Assembly (NCBI GenBank): GCA_003136635.1
Contig: PLFD01000057.1
Location: 80,135 to 144,134 of the forward strand
Direction: 5' to 3'
Source of the DNA: a candidate division FCPU426 bacterium
GTDB taxonomy: Bacteria > Oederibacteriota > Muellerivitia > Muellerivitales > Muellerivitaceae
Length of the DNA stretch: 64,000 nucleotides
Below, piece after piece: positions 51,534 through 60,284 of the stretch. The notes below the pieces were generated by a model. It made no database searches. It was not told the origin of the DNA and saw nothing but the letters and a program-made list of their open reading frames with translations. Position 1 is the first letter of the stretch. Every line of letters begins with the position of its first letter. The translations under genes were made by a program, and so were the position numbers.

Positions 51534-52501
51534 TTATCTTTCCAACGAACAAAATGCCATTTCGGAGCGGACAATTTTACTTTAGCTAAGGTCTTCACAA
51601 AATCTTTGGGCGGCGCGGCGTAAAAAGACCGGGTAATACCCGTCTGAGGGTGTTTGAACGAAAGCCGGAAAGCATGCAGCATTTGGCGGTCCACTAGAGT
51701 CGACTCCCCGCCGTAAATCGAATCCCCTAAAATCGGATGATGGATGTAAGACATATGAACCCGGATCTGATGAGTTCTTCCTGTTTCCAGCTTCAAAAGC
51801 ATTAGGGTCGCGTCTTCATTGCTGGCCAGAGCAACAAAATGGGTAATGGACTCTTTTCCCGTGTCCGGCTGAATCGCCATTTTTTTGCGGGCCAGGGTGT
51901 GACGGCCTATAGCCGCGTCCACTTTTCCCTTTTCAGCCAAAGACCCCTTCACAATTCCCAAATATTCCCGGCTCAAAGCCCGGGTTTTGAGCTGTCGGAC
52001 TAAACTTTTATACGCCTTATCGGTCTTGGCCACGACCAAAAGACCCGACGTGTCCTTATCCAGACGGTGAACCAAACCCGGCCGCTTGACCCCGCCCACG
52101 CCCGTAATATCCGGGCAATGAGCCACTAAAGCGTTAATAAGGGTATGGGTGGGATTGCCCGCCCCCGGATGGACCACTAATCCAGCGGGCTTATTAATAA
52201 CGATGACTGACCTGTCTTCATATACCACATCGAGTTCAATATCTTCAGGCGGAATATCGGTTTTTTGAGACGCGGGAATGGTGACTTGAAACGACTGTCC
52301 TTTGGAAACGACAAAATTGGCTTTGACGGCTTTAATCTTGAAGAGCGCTTCAACCTTTTCCGCGTCAATCAGGCCCTGAACCTGGGTTCGGGAAAAGCCG
52401 GGCATTTGTGAAACCAGAAAAACATCCAGCCGTTTGGCGTCATGCTCAAGCTGAACAATAAAAACGGCCTTTTGTATGGTTTTCGAGGAGGGTTCTAACA
52501 T
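51530..52501 (-). CDS. rluD: RluD-family 23S rRNA pseudouridine synthase
   Basis: A 323-residue synthase modifying 23S rRNA uridines. An N-terminal S4 domain (about 15-75, RLDVFLVSQMPGFSRTQVQGLI) precedes the catalytic domain. The catalytic Asp is in HRLDKDTSGLLVVAKT and the motif ETGRTHQIRVHM follows. Length is normal for RluD. It follows lgt by 17 nt on the same strand, in a common ileS-lspA-lgt-rluD arrangement. Confidence 0.9.
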   Translation of the reverse strand: MLEPSSKTIQKAVFIVQLEHDAKRLDVFLVSQMPGFSRTQVQGLIDAEKVEALFKIKAVKANFVVSKGQSFQVTIPASQKTDIPPEDIELDVVYEDRSVIVINKPAGLVVHPGAGNPTHTLINALVAHCPDITGVGGVKRPGLVHRLDKDTSGLLVVAKTDKAYKSLVRQLKTRALSREYLGIVKGSLAEKGKVDAAIGRHTLARKKMAIQPDTGKESITHFVALASNEDATLMLLKLETGRTHQIRVHMSYIHHPILGDSIYGGESTLVDRQMLHAFRLSFKHPQTGITRSFYAAPPKDFVKTLAKVKLSAPKWHFVRWKDN

Positions 52502-52518
52502 GGGTTGTATTGTAGTGA

Positions 52519-53355
52519 TTATTTATTTTCAGCGGGCTTTAGTTTGCGGTTCTCCAAAAGAATAAGACAGATAGCGGCAAAAGAAACAACCACCAAAATA
52601 CCGCTGACCGCCTGGGAAGCGGAGTTAAAAACAATTAAATAATGTTTATTCCAGTCGCGGCGCCAGAACTCAATGACGAATCGCAAAATACCGTAAGTAA
52701 ACCCGTAAAGTGAAATGGTCAGCCAGGGATATCGAATGGTCCATTTGCGAGCCCATAACAAGATGAGAAAGAGAGTAAAGTCTCCGCCCATTTCCCACAA
52801 CTGGGTCGGCAAATGAGGCAGTTGATCCTCGCCCCCTGGAAAAACCATTCCATAATGCTCATCCACATTGCCGTAGCAGCAACCGTTTAAAAAACACCCA
52901 ACCCGTCCAATCGAATGACCCAAAAGAATATAAGGCGCCACCAAATCGAAAGCGTATCCGGCGGGCCACTTTTCACGCAGTAACCAAACAATGCCCGCAA
53001 CAACGGCCCCAAAAAGACCGCCATAAAAAACCAGTCCGCCTTCCCAAATTTTAAAGGCTTCCGACCAGCCATTGAGACCGGTGAATTGGTCGTGGTTTTC
53101 CCAGACATAGAAAATCCTGGCGCCAATAATGGAGCTGATAATGACCCAAACCCCCAGGTCAAAGGTTTTTTGAAAAGCCTGTTCGTAAGAAATCCCAACC
53201 TTCGGCGCGATGTATTTGCCCGTGTCTCGGGCGTAGAGATAAATGCTGAATCCCAAAGCCAAAGCCATGCACAAACCGTAGGAATATAAATAAAAGGGCC
53301 CCAGAAGGTGGTCCCACAAATGAAAAGGCCCCAGGGTCAGTAAGCGAGGGTACAT
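52519..53355 (-). CDS. lgt: Prolipoprotein diacylglyceryl transferase
   Basis: A 278-residue membrane enzyme that adds diacylglycerol to the lipobox Cys, the first step of lipoprotein maturation. The signature HSIGRVGCFLNGCCYG is present near residue 150, and about seven helices include YSYGLCMALALGFSIYLYAR. It overlaps the second lspA by 1 nt (TAATG). The active-site Arg and Asn in the signature are kept. With LspA it makes mature lipoproteins; Lnt is not seen here. Confidence 0.94.
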   Translation of the reverse strand: MYPRLLTLGPFHLWDHLLGPFYLYSYGLCMALALGFSIYLYARDTGKYIAPKVGISYEQAFQKTFDLGVWVIISSIIGARIFYVWENHDQFTGLNGWSEAFKIWEGGLVFYGGLFGAVVAGIVWLLREKWPAGYAFDLVAPYILLGHSIGRVGCFLNGCCYGNVDEHYGMVFPGGEDQLPHLPTQLWEMGGDFTLFLILLWARKWTIRYPWLTISLYGFTYGILRFVIEFWRRDWNKHYLIVFNSASQAVSGILVVVSFAAICLILLENRKLKPAENK

Positions 53356-53849
53356 TAAGCCATTCCTTCTGTTTGAGCGTTTTTGTCAAAAATATAAATC
53401 GAAATCAAAAGGGTCAACCCTACCGTGATGCAAGAATCCGCCACATTGAAAATGAAAGGAAAGTGATAATTCCAAAATGAAATTTTTTCGACATCAATAA
53501 AATCAACCACCTGGCGGTAAAACACTCTATCAACAAAGTTACCCATTGCCCCGCCCCAAATCAACCCCAGCGAGAATCGTTGCCAAACCTTCTCGCGCGG
53601 AATAAGCCTTTGATAGGAATAAACAATCAACCCCGCGCCTATAGTAATCAATACGAAGAAAGGTATCCGAATCCAAGACTGGGTATCGGCCATAAAACCA
53701 AAAGCCGCCCCGGGATTGTCGATATAAGTAAAAGAAAGAATATTCTTTAAAACGACGATGGATTGGCCCTTATAGCAAAAGTGGACCACCAGATACTTGG
53801 AAAGCTGATCGAGTAAGACAACCCCAATAGAGATATTTCTGATTTTCAC
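53355..53849 (-). CDS. lspA: Signal peptidase II (second copy)
   Basis: A 164-residue lipoprotein signal peptidase, four helices. The catalytic region reads GGAMGNFVDRVFYRQVVDFIDV and FIFNVADSCITVG, so both catalytic Asp residues are present. The start is GTG 53849, overlapping the stop of the upstream lspA by 4 nt. It is clearly related to that copy (YIDNPGAAFGFM versus YVQNRGTAFGFM) but diverged throughout. Two adjacent lspA genes is unusual. Confidence 0.88.
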   Translation of the reverse strand: MKIRNISIGVVLLDQLSKYLVVHFCYKGQSIVVLKNILSFTYIDNPGAAFGFMADTQSWIRIPFFVLITIGAGLIVYSYQRLIPREKVWQRFSLGLIWGGAMGNFVDRVFYRQVVDFIDVEKISFWNYHFPFIFNVADSCITVGLTLLISIYIFDKNAQTEGMA

Positions 53850-54322
53850 GCGAGCTTCTTTTGATTTCGTTTGATCATAAATTTGAAAAACAAATAGAGG
53901 ATGCCGATAGTCACAAAGAAATCCGCCGCGTTAAAAACCAGCCAACGGACGTCATCGTAGCGGATATCAATAAAGTCTATTACCTTGCCGTAAAGCACAC
54001 GGTCCACCAAATTGCCGAGAGCGCCGCCCCAAACCAAGCCCAAAGCTATCTGCGACATTAAATTCTCTTCACGAATAGCCTTCTGATAGGAATAAACAAT
54101 GAAAGCCGTAGTGATCGTAATGACAATGAAAAGCGGAATCCGGATATCCGTATCCATATCGGACATGAAACCAAAAGCCGTCCCGCGGTTTTGAACATAG
54201 GTGAAATAAAAATAATTCGGCCAGAGTGGAACTGATTGATTCAGTTGAATAGATTCTAAAACCAGAAACTTGGTAAATTGATCCAGAGCCACCACCAGTA
54301 TGGAAACACCGGTCAGGATCAT
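53846..54322 (-). CDS. lspA: Signal peptidase II (first copy)
   Basis: A 158-residue signal peptidase II that cuts the lipid-modified signal peptide. The catalytic motifs GGALGNLVDRVLYGKVIDFID and VFNAADFFVTIG carry both Asp residues. The substrate-side loop YVQNRGTAFGFM is standard. It starts 5 nt after the ileS stop with GAGGATTAATCC ATG. Adjacent to a second copy; the pair is coupled by overlapping stop and start codons. Confidence 0.9.
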   Translation of the reverse strand: MILTGVSILVVALDQFTKFLVLESIQLNQSVPLWPNYFYFTYVQNRGTAFGFMSDMDTDIRIPLFIVITITTAFIVYSYQKAIREENLMSQIALGLVWGGALGNLVDRVLYGKVIDFIDIRYDDVRWLVFNAADFFVTIGILYLFFKFMIKRNQKKLA

Positions 54323-54327
54323 GTGGA

Positions 54328-57150
54328 TTAATCCTCAGAAACGGTTTGAAGTTTTTGAACCACGGGCCCGCAGCGATGACAAAGATCCGCGACTTCCGGA
54401 CCTAATTGATCATAGTAATTCCAACACCGCGCGCATTTATGCCCAGCCGATTTATTGGCGACAATTTTCAGTTTAAGCGCCGCGTCTTCCGCGGGAATCG
54501 CGTTCGCCGGGGCCTGACCGTCTTTGATCTCTACTTTGGAAACCAAGAAGTAATAACGAAGGTCCGAGAGATTTTTTCGAAGCACTTTTTTGAGGTGGTC
54601 GCTTTCGGTATAAAGAACCACTTCCGCTTCCAGCGAACTACCGATCATCTTGGCCTGTCTGAGTCCTTCCAAAGCTTTCGAGACGGCTTTTTTAGCTGAA
54701 AAAATAGACTGCCAGTCTTGTGCCAAAACTTCATCTACCGCGACTGTCTGGGCCGCGTGTTCCCAAAGACTGTCAAACACACTTTTCTCATGAGCCGATT
54801 TAAAGGTTTCCGGCAGGGACTGCCAAATTTCCTCAGCAGTAAAAGAAAGAATAGGCGCCACCGCGATCACATAACTTTTCAAAATATCGTAAAGCACCGT
54901 CTGTGCCGCCCGGCGGCCCTGGGAATTGGCCTCAAAGGTATAAAGCCGGTCTTTTAAAATATCAAAATAGCCCGCGCTTAAAGTAACTGAGAAGAAATAA
55001 TCCAATTCATGAAAAACTTTGGTGAATTGGAATTGGCTGTACGCTTCGCTTAAGCTCGATAGTGTTTTTTGGGACTCAATAAAAGCCCAGCGGTCAATAG
55101 GTAAAAAGTTTTGAGGATCAACCCGATTTTGTGCCGGATCAAAATCCGAAAGATTTCCCAGAATAAACCGAAAAGTATTGCGGATACGACGGTAAGCTTC
55201 CGACATACGGGTGAGCATTTCGGTGCCTACGGATACGTCTTCGGTGTAATCCTCGGAAGAAACAAAAAGCCTGAGCACATCCGCGCCGTATTGCTTCATC
55301 AAATCCATGGGATCAATGACATTACCTGCGCTCTTGTGCATGGCCTTGCCCCGCGCGTCCAAAACCCAACCGTGGGTTAAAACCGTTTTAAAAGGGGCGT
55401 GACCTTTCAGAGCCACTCCGGTCCAAAGGGCGTGCTGAAACCAGCCGCGGTGCTGGTCGCCGCCTTCTAAATAAAGATCAGCCGGCCAGGTTAATTCTTT
55501 GCGCGTGCCTAAAACCGCTATGTGGGACACACCGGACTCAAACCAGACATCCAAAATATCTTCTTCTTTCACAAATTCGGTCGAACCGCAGGAGCATTTG
55601 TAATTTTTCGGCAATACATCCTGGGCTTGATGTTCAAACCAGCCATCCAGACCTTTGGTTTGGATTAAATCGATCGTGGCCTTACTGAGCTGCTCGTCAT
55701 GAACCACCTTGCCACAGGTTTTACAGTAAACCGCAGTAATCGGCACACCCCAGGAACGCTGACGCGAAATACACCAGTCCGCGCGGCCCTCCACCATGTT
55801 ATGAATACGGTCTTTGCCCCAGGCAGGAACCCATTGAACCCTGTTAATTTCTTCCAGGCATTTTTTGCGTAAATCCTTGTGATCCAGCTCCACAAACCAT
55901 TGGGCAGTGGCCCTGAAGATGATGGGATTCTTGGAACGCCAGCAATGGGGATAGCTGTGATGTATGGTTTCCAACGACAGCAGTTTTCCTATCCCTTTCA
56001 GTTTCTCCACAATCTTGGGGTTCGCTTCCCAAACCGAAACGCCTTCAAATTCTTTCACCCGGGAATCGTACCGTCCCGCTTCGTTGACTGGAGAATAAAC
56101 TGGCAAATCATATTTGAGGCCGATTTCATAGTCTTCGCGGCCATGGCCGGGGGCTGTGTGAACCAATCCCGTACCGGCTTCTGCGGTCACATGAGCGCCC
56201 ACCATGATGAGAGAATCCTGATCAATAAAGGGGTGACGGGCCAAGGCTCTATCCAGTTTTTGACCGATGACTTCATCAACGACTTTATATTCCCCCTCTT
56301 TCCAACCGCACATCGTCGCTACTTGGTGTAATAAAGACTTCGCCACGACATAGTAATTCTCACCCACTTGAACCGTGACATATTCGAAATCAGGGTGAAC
56401 CGAAATACCCAAGTTAGCTGGGAGTGTCCAGGGTGTAGTGGTCCAGATAAGAAACGATAAATGATCAAGAGGCGTATTCGGGAAAACACCGGCTGGCAAT
56501 TGCCTGGCTGGAAAAGCCACCGTCACGGCCAAAGAATCGTGATCGGCGTATTCCACTTCAGCTTCAGCCAGGGCCGTTTGGCAAACCGGACACCAGTGAA
56601 TGGGACGAAGCCGCCTCGTTACATAACCTTCGGTTAACATCTGTTGAAAAGCCTTCACGATGGCAAGCTCGTAAGTAGGGTCCATAGTCATGTAGGGGTG
56701 TTCAAAATTACCCAGAACCCCCAGGCGTTTAAACTCATCCCGTTGGCGGTTTAAATACTTTTCAGCGTACTTTTTACATTCCTGCCGGATTTCGACCTTC
56801 GACATGGTCTTGGATTTCGATCCCAAATTCTCCATAACTTTGTGTTCAATAGGCATGCCATGGCAATCCCAGCCCGGCACATAAGGCGCGTTGTGGCCAG
56901 TCAAGCCCTGGTACTTGACGATAATGTCTTTTAGAATTTTGTTGAGCGCCGTGCCCATGTGGATATCGCCGTTAGCGAAAGGAGGGCCGTCATGAAGCAC
57001 ATACTTGAGAGCGTTTTCCCGCTGGAAGACAGCCTTATAAAAACCAAAGCTTTCCCAGAGTTTTTGTCTTTCCGGCTCGGTTTGAGGCAGATTAGCTTTC
57101 ATAGGAAAAGAGGTTTGAGTGATATTGACGGTTGATTTGTATTCGGCCAT
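54328..57150 (-). CDS. ileS: Isoleucyl-tRNA synthetase
   Basis: A 940-residue class I synthetase. The HIGH site reads GDIHMGTALNK, a form found in many bacterial IleRS, and KMSKS reads KAMHKSAGN. The editing domain (about 190-400) contains WTTTPWTLPANLG. The C-terminal zinc finger has CARCWNYYDQLG then LCHRCG. Length and domain order are typical of bacterial IleRS. It heads an operon with lspA, lspA, lgt and rluD. No T-box-like leader is seen upstream. Confidence 0.96.
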   Translation of the reverse strand: MAEYKSTVNITQTSFPMKANLPQTEPERQKLWESFGFYKAVFQRENALKYVLHDGPPFANGDIHMGTALNKILKDIIVKYQGLTGHNAPYVPGWDCHGMPIEHKVMENLGSKSKTMSKVEIRQECKKYAEKYLNRQRDEFKRLGVLGNFEHPYMTMDPTYELAIVKAFQQMLTEGYVTRRLRPIHWCPVCQTALAEAEVEYADHDSLAVTVAFPARQLPAGVFPNTPLDHLSFLIWTTTPWTLPANLGISVHPDFEYVTVQVGENYYVVAKSLLHQVATMCGWKEGEYKVVDEVIGQKLDRALARHPFIDQDSLIMVGAHVTAEAGTGLVHTAPGHGREDYEIGLKYDLPVYSPVNEAGRYDSRVKEFEGVSVWEANPKIVEKLKGIGKLLSLETIHHSYPHCWRSKNPIIFRATAQWFVELDHKDLRKKCLEEINRVQWVPAWGKDRIHNMVEGRADWCISRQRSWGVPITAVYCKTCGKVVHDEQLSKATIDLIQTKGLDGWFEHQAQDVLPKNYKCSCGSTEFVKEEDILDVWFESGVSHIAVLGTRKELTWPADLYLEGGDQHRGWFQHALWTGVALKGHAPFKTVLTHGWVLDARGKAMHKSAGNVIDPMDLMKQYGADVLRLFVSSEDYTEDVSVGTEMLTRMSEAYRRIRNTFRFILGNLSDFDPAQNRVDPQNFLPIDRWAFIESQKTLSSLSEAYSQFQFTKVFHELDYFFSVTLSAGYFDILKDRLYTFEANSQGRRAAQTVLYDILKSYVIAVAPILSFTAEEIWQSLPETFKSAHEKSVFDSLWEHAAQTVAVDEVLAQDWQSIFSAKKAVSKALEGLRQAKMIGSSLEAEVVLYTESDHLKKVLRKNLSDLRYYFLVSKVEIKDGQAPANAIPAEDAALKLKIVANKSAGHKCARCWNYYDQLGPEVADLCHRCGPVVQKLQTVSED

Positions 57151-57279
57151 TTTTCTTCCAAATTCAGGGAAATTAAGAACGAAAGCTTAGCAAATGAGCC
57201 TAAAAATGTTTAGTCTTTTTTCGGCTTAAAGCGATCAAATTAGATCGAAAAGAATATAAAAGGTGAGTTGAAGAAGAAA

Positions 57280-58569
57280 TCAGGCAGAAACTTTAAGTAC
57301 ATTGTTATCTCCGCCCAGGCCGTCGTATGACTTTTGGGAATTTGAGGGATCGATAACCCATTCGTCGTCATCGAGAACAAACTTGTAGTGATAAATACCC
57401 GGCTCCAGTGAAATAACAAAGCGAAAACTGCCATCCTCCTGACGGTCCATCAAGTCCACATCCTTATCCCAATTGTTAAAATTACCCACTAAAGCCACCT
57501 TGTTGACTGGTTTGGAAGGCTGATAGGTGACCGTCACCTTCGTAGCCGGTTCAAACGAAACCACCTGGTTTCTGCCCTGCGATTTTGCCACATAGAGGCT
57601 GGAATCGGCTTTTTTTATCAAAGACTCTTCATTGGCCGCGTCTACCGGATAGGTCGCCACACCAGCCGAAAGGGTAACCTTCTTCAAAGGCTGGCTTTCC
57701 ATTTTCGCAAAAGTGGCGGAAGCCACTTTTTCCCGAATGCGATCCGCCAATTCAGCCGCTCTCTTGCGGCTGGTTTCGGGAAGAATGATCACCATTTCCT
57801 CCCCGCCATAGCGGGCCACAATATCCACTTCCCTGGCTTCAGCTTTGAGTATTTCGGCTATCTTTTTGAGGACTTCGTTGCCCGCCGGATGGCCATTGGC
57901 GTCGTTATATTTTTTGAAATGATCAATGTCAAAAATAATCAAAGACAACAATCGATGATATCTTTCCGCCCTCATTTTCTCTTCTTTTAATCGGTCCAAA
58001 AAATAGCCAAAATTATAGAGGCCGGTTAGCCTGTCCGTAATGGCGATTTGCCTGGTTCTTTCGTACAGTAAGGCGTATTCAATGGCCAAAACATCTTGCT
58101 GGCCGGCGTCTTCATCTCCAAGCCTCATGGCATTCTCGAAAAACACCAACCCGAGGCGGTTCATGAGATTGGAGGCCTCTTTTAACGCTTCGCCTGAAGA
58201 AATATGGCCGTTTTCCCTATACAACTCGGCCAGCGAAGGGTCGTTCATCATCTCTTTGAGCGTATCTTTCATGAGAAACAGTAAAAAGACCATCTCGGCC
58301 GCCGCAAGTTGATAGGCGGATTGTAAATCTCTCAATCGAAAAACAATGGGTTTCAGTTGGGCGTCGACTGCTTGTTCGGCGCTTTCTTTGTTTTCAACAA
58401 TAGAGATAAGACTAATCATCAATTGATGAATTTCACCAAAAACAGCCGAATCGGACTGGAAAAGGTCTATACGGCTTTGGAGCGCTTTGACCGAGCTATT
58501 CCAGCGTTGGCGTAAAAGTTCATCTTTTTGCTCAATAATTTGAATGAGTGAAATGTTCATGGGAACCAT
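57280..58569 (-). CDS. GGDEF diguanylate cyclase fused to a CBM48 glycogen-binding domain
   Basis: A 429-residue cytoplasmic protein. About 165 helical residues at the N-terminus have no known fold. The GGDEF domain (about 175-335) has the active site RYGGEEMVIILPE and an I-site RxxD (REVD) five residues upstream. Residues about 345-429 form a glycogen-binding AMPK/CBM48 domain: KVALVGNFNNWDKDVDLM, then EPGIYHYKFVLDDDEW. The gene follows glgA by 58 nt on the same strand. The layout suggests a cyclase tethered to glycogen. The start is ATG 58569 or ATG 58560. Confidence 0.9.
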   Translation of the reverse strand: MVPMNISLIQIIEQKDELLRQRWNSSVKALQSRIDLFQSDSAVFGEIHQLMISLISIVENKESAEQAVDAQLKPIVFRLRDLQSAYQLAAAEMVFLLFLMKDTLKEMMNDPSLAELYRENGHISSGEALKEASNLMNRLGLVFFENAMRLGDEDAGQQDVLAIEYALLYERTRQIAITDRLTGLYNFGYFLDRLKEEKMRAERYHRLLSLIIFDIDHFKKYNDANGHPAGNEVLKKIAEILKAEAREVDIVARYGGEEMVIILPETSRKRAAELADRIREKVASATFAKMESQPLKKVTLSAGVATYPVDAANEESLIKKADSSLYVAKSQGRNQVVSFEPATKVTVTYQPSKPVNKVALVGNFNNWDKDVDLMDRQEDGSFRFVISLEPGIYHYKFVLDDDEWVIDPSNSQKSYDGLGGDNNVLKVSA

Positions 58570-58627
58570 ATTAAGGCTTTTTAACTGTTTTTTTTAGTGA
58601 CTGGAGTCATTATTTGAGATTTTTGGC

Positions 58628-60151
58628 TTATTTACGCTGAATATGGCCATAAAGATCTAAATATTGTTTGGCTGAGGCGTCCCAGGAAAAGTCTTTCGTC
58701 ATAGCCCGCTGAACCAATTCTTTCCAGATTTTAGGTTGGTGGAAAGCTTCTACCGCCCGGCGGATAATAAAAAGCAACTCTTGCGCCTGATAGTTTTCAA
58801 AAACGAACCCTGTACCTTTTTTACCCTCAGGAGAAAGATTTTCAACCGTGTCCGACAATCCGCCAGTTTTCCGAACAAGGGGAATAGAACCATATTTCAT
58901 AGCAATCATTTGTCCCAAACCACAGGGCTCAAATCGAGAAGGCATCAAAAACATATCGCTCCCCGCGTAAATCAATTTGGCCAGACGATTATCATATTTC
59001 AGATTCACGGCCAATTTTTTCGGATACCGCTGCTGGAGGGTTTGCAGCATCTCGTGATAACGGATGTCCCCTGTGCCTAAAATAACAAATTGTACATCCA
59101 TGGCTAAAAAGGGCTCAATTATTTCAGAGATCAAATCTAATCCCTTTTGGTCTGATAAGCGGGACACCAAACCAATCACTGGTGTTTGAGCCTTAAATTC
59201 CAATTCCAGCTCGGTTAATAGCTTAACTTTGGACTCTGTTTTCCGGTCATGATTCTTAAGCGTATATTGCGCTGGAATTTCTTTATCCGTCGCCGGATTC
59301 CACTCGTCATAATCGATACCGTTTAAAATACCGCTCAAATCCTCCGCCCGGATGTTGAGGACCCCTTGAAGTCCTTGGCCGAATTCATCGGTTTTAATTT
59401 CCGCGGCATAAGTAGGCGAAACAGTATTAATCGCGTCCGAGTAAACCAATCCGGCTTTGAGATAATTGACTTGATCATAGAACTCCAATTTTTCCTGTTT
59501 GAATTCTTCCCAGCGCAAACCCGTCATGGGTAAAACGTATTTGGGAAACAATCCCTGATAAGCCATGTTATGAATCGTAAAAAGAGTTTTTATTTTTTGA
59601 TAAGCTTTTTGATCGGCGTAAAGTGTTTTTAAGTAGGCGGGTATGAGTCCGGTTTGCCAGTCATTCAAATGGATCACGTCCGGATACCAGTCCAGCGCAC
59701 GGAGCAGCTCTAGTGTCGAACGGCAGAAAAAAGCGAACCTTTCGGCGTTATCGTGATAATCGCCTTCGGGTGTTCCGTATAACCCGTCTCGATCAAAGTA
59801 GCGATCGCATTGAATAAAATAAGCTTTAACCTGTGTGTCGCCCAGGCGGGTCGAAAGAACATCCGCGGTCATATCACCCATTCCCATAGGAACGGCCAAT
59901 CCATTAATTTCATACTTCAATCTGTATTTTTCAGGAGAGACGCTTTTATATTTCGGCAGTACCAACGCTATCTCACAGCCAAGTTTGATTAAAGCGCGGG
60001 GTAGAGCGCCAACCACATCTGCCAAACCTCCAGTTTTAGCAAAAGGGTAACCCTCAGAGGCGACCAACAGAATCTTGTGCGGAGGAGCCGGATTTCGAGA
60101 GGTTGCCCCAGGCGCTTCTTTTTTAAAAAGTGAATTCTTTAACGCGTCCAT
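58628..60151 (-). CDS. glgA: Glycogen synthase (ADP-glucose type)
   Basis: A 507-residue GT5 glycogen synthase. The N-terminal ADP-glucose motif KTGGLADVVGALPRAL is near residue 40. ITVSP-like AINTVSPTYAAEI and the C-terminal PSRFEPCGLGQMIAMKYGS with KTGGLSDTVENLSP are present. It builds alpha-1,4-glucan chains from ADP-glucose in the cytoplasm. It starts 133 bp after the UshA-like gene and is followed by the GGDEF-CBM48 gene. Length is normal. Confidence 0.95.
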   Translation of the reverse strand: MDALKNSLFKKEAPGATSRNPAPPHKILLVASEGYPFAKTGGLADVVGALPRALIKLGCEIALVLPKYKSVSPEKYRLKYEINGLAVPMGMGDMTADVLSTRLGDTQVKAYFIQCDRYFDRDGLYGTPEGDYHDNAERFAFFCRSTLELLRALDWYPDVIHLNDWQTGLIPAYLKTLYADQKAYQKIKTLFTIHNMAYQGLFPKYVLPMTGLRWEEFKQEKLEFYDQVNYLKAGLVYSDAINTVSPTYAAEIKTDEFGQGLQGVLNIRAEDLSGILNGIDYDEWNPATDKEIPAQYTLKNHDRKTESKVKLLTELELEFKAQTPVIGLVSRLSDQKGLDLISEIIEPFLAMDVQFVILGTGDIRYHEMLQTLQQRYPKKLAVNLKYDNRLAKLIYAGSDMFLMPSRFEPCGLGQMIAMKYGSIPLVRKTGGLSDTVENLSPEGKKGTGFVFENYQAQELLFIIRRAVEAFHQPKIWKELVQRAMTKDFSWDASAKQYLDLYGHIQRK

Positions 60152-60284
60152 ATTTTATCCAGTTGTTTACTTGCGGCTGAGTCTGCGTCAAACTCCAACC
60201 AAATGACAAATGATTAAACCACCCAAACCCCATTTAGGCGAGCGCTATAAATAATTATTCAAAATTTTGTCAAATCATTCTCGA

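Noticed and set aside
57151..57279. T-box riboswitch near ileS
   Set aside because: This side is downstream of nothing relevant; no specifier loop or T-box core is visible upstream of the ileS start.
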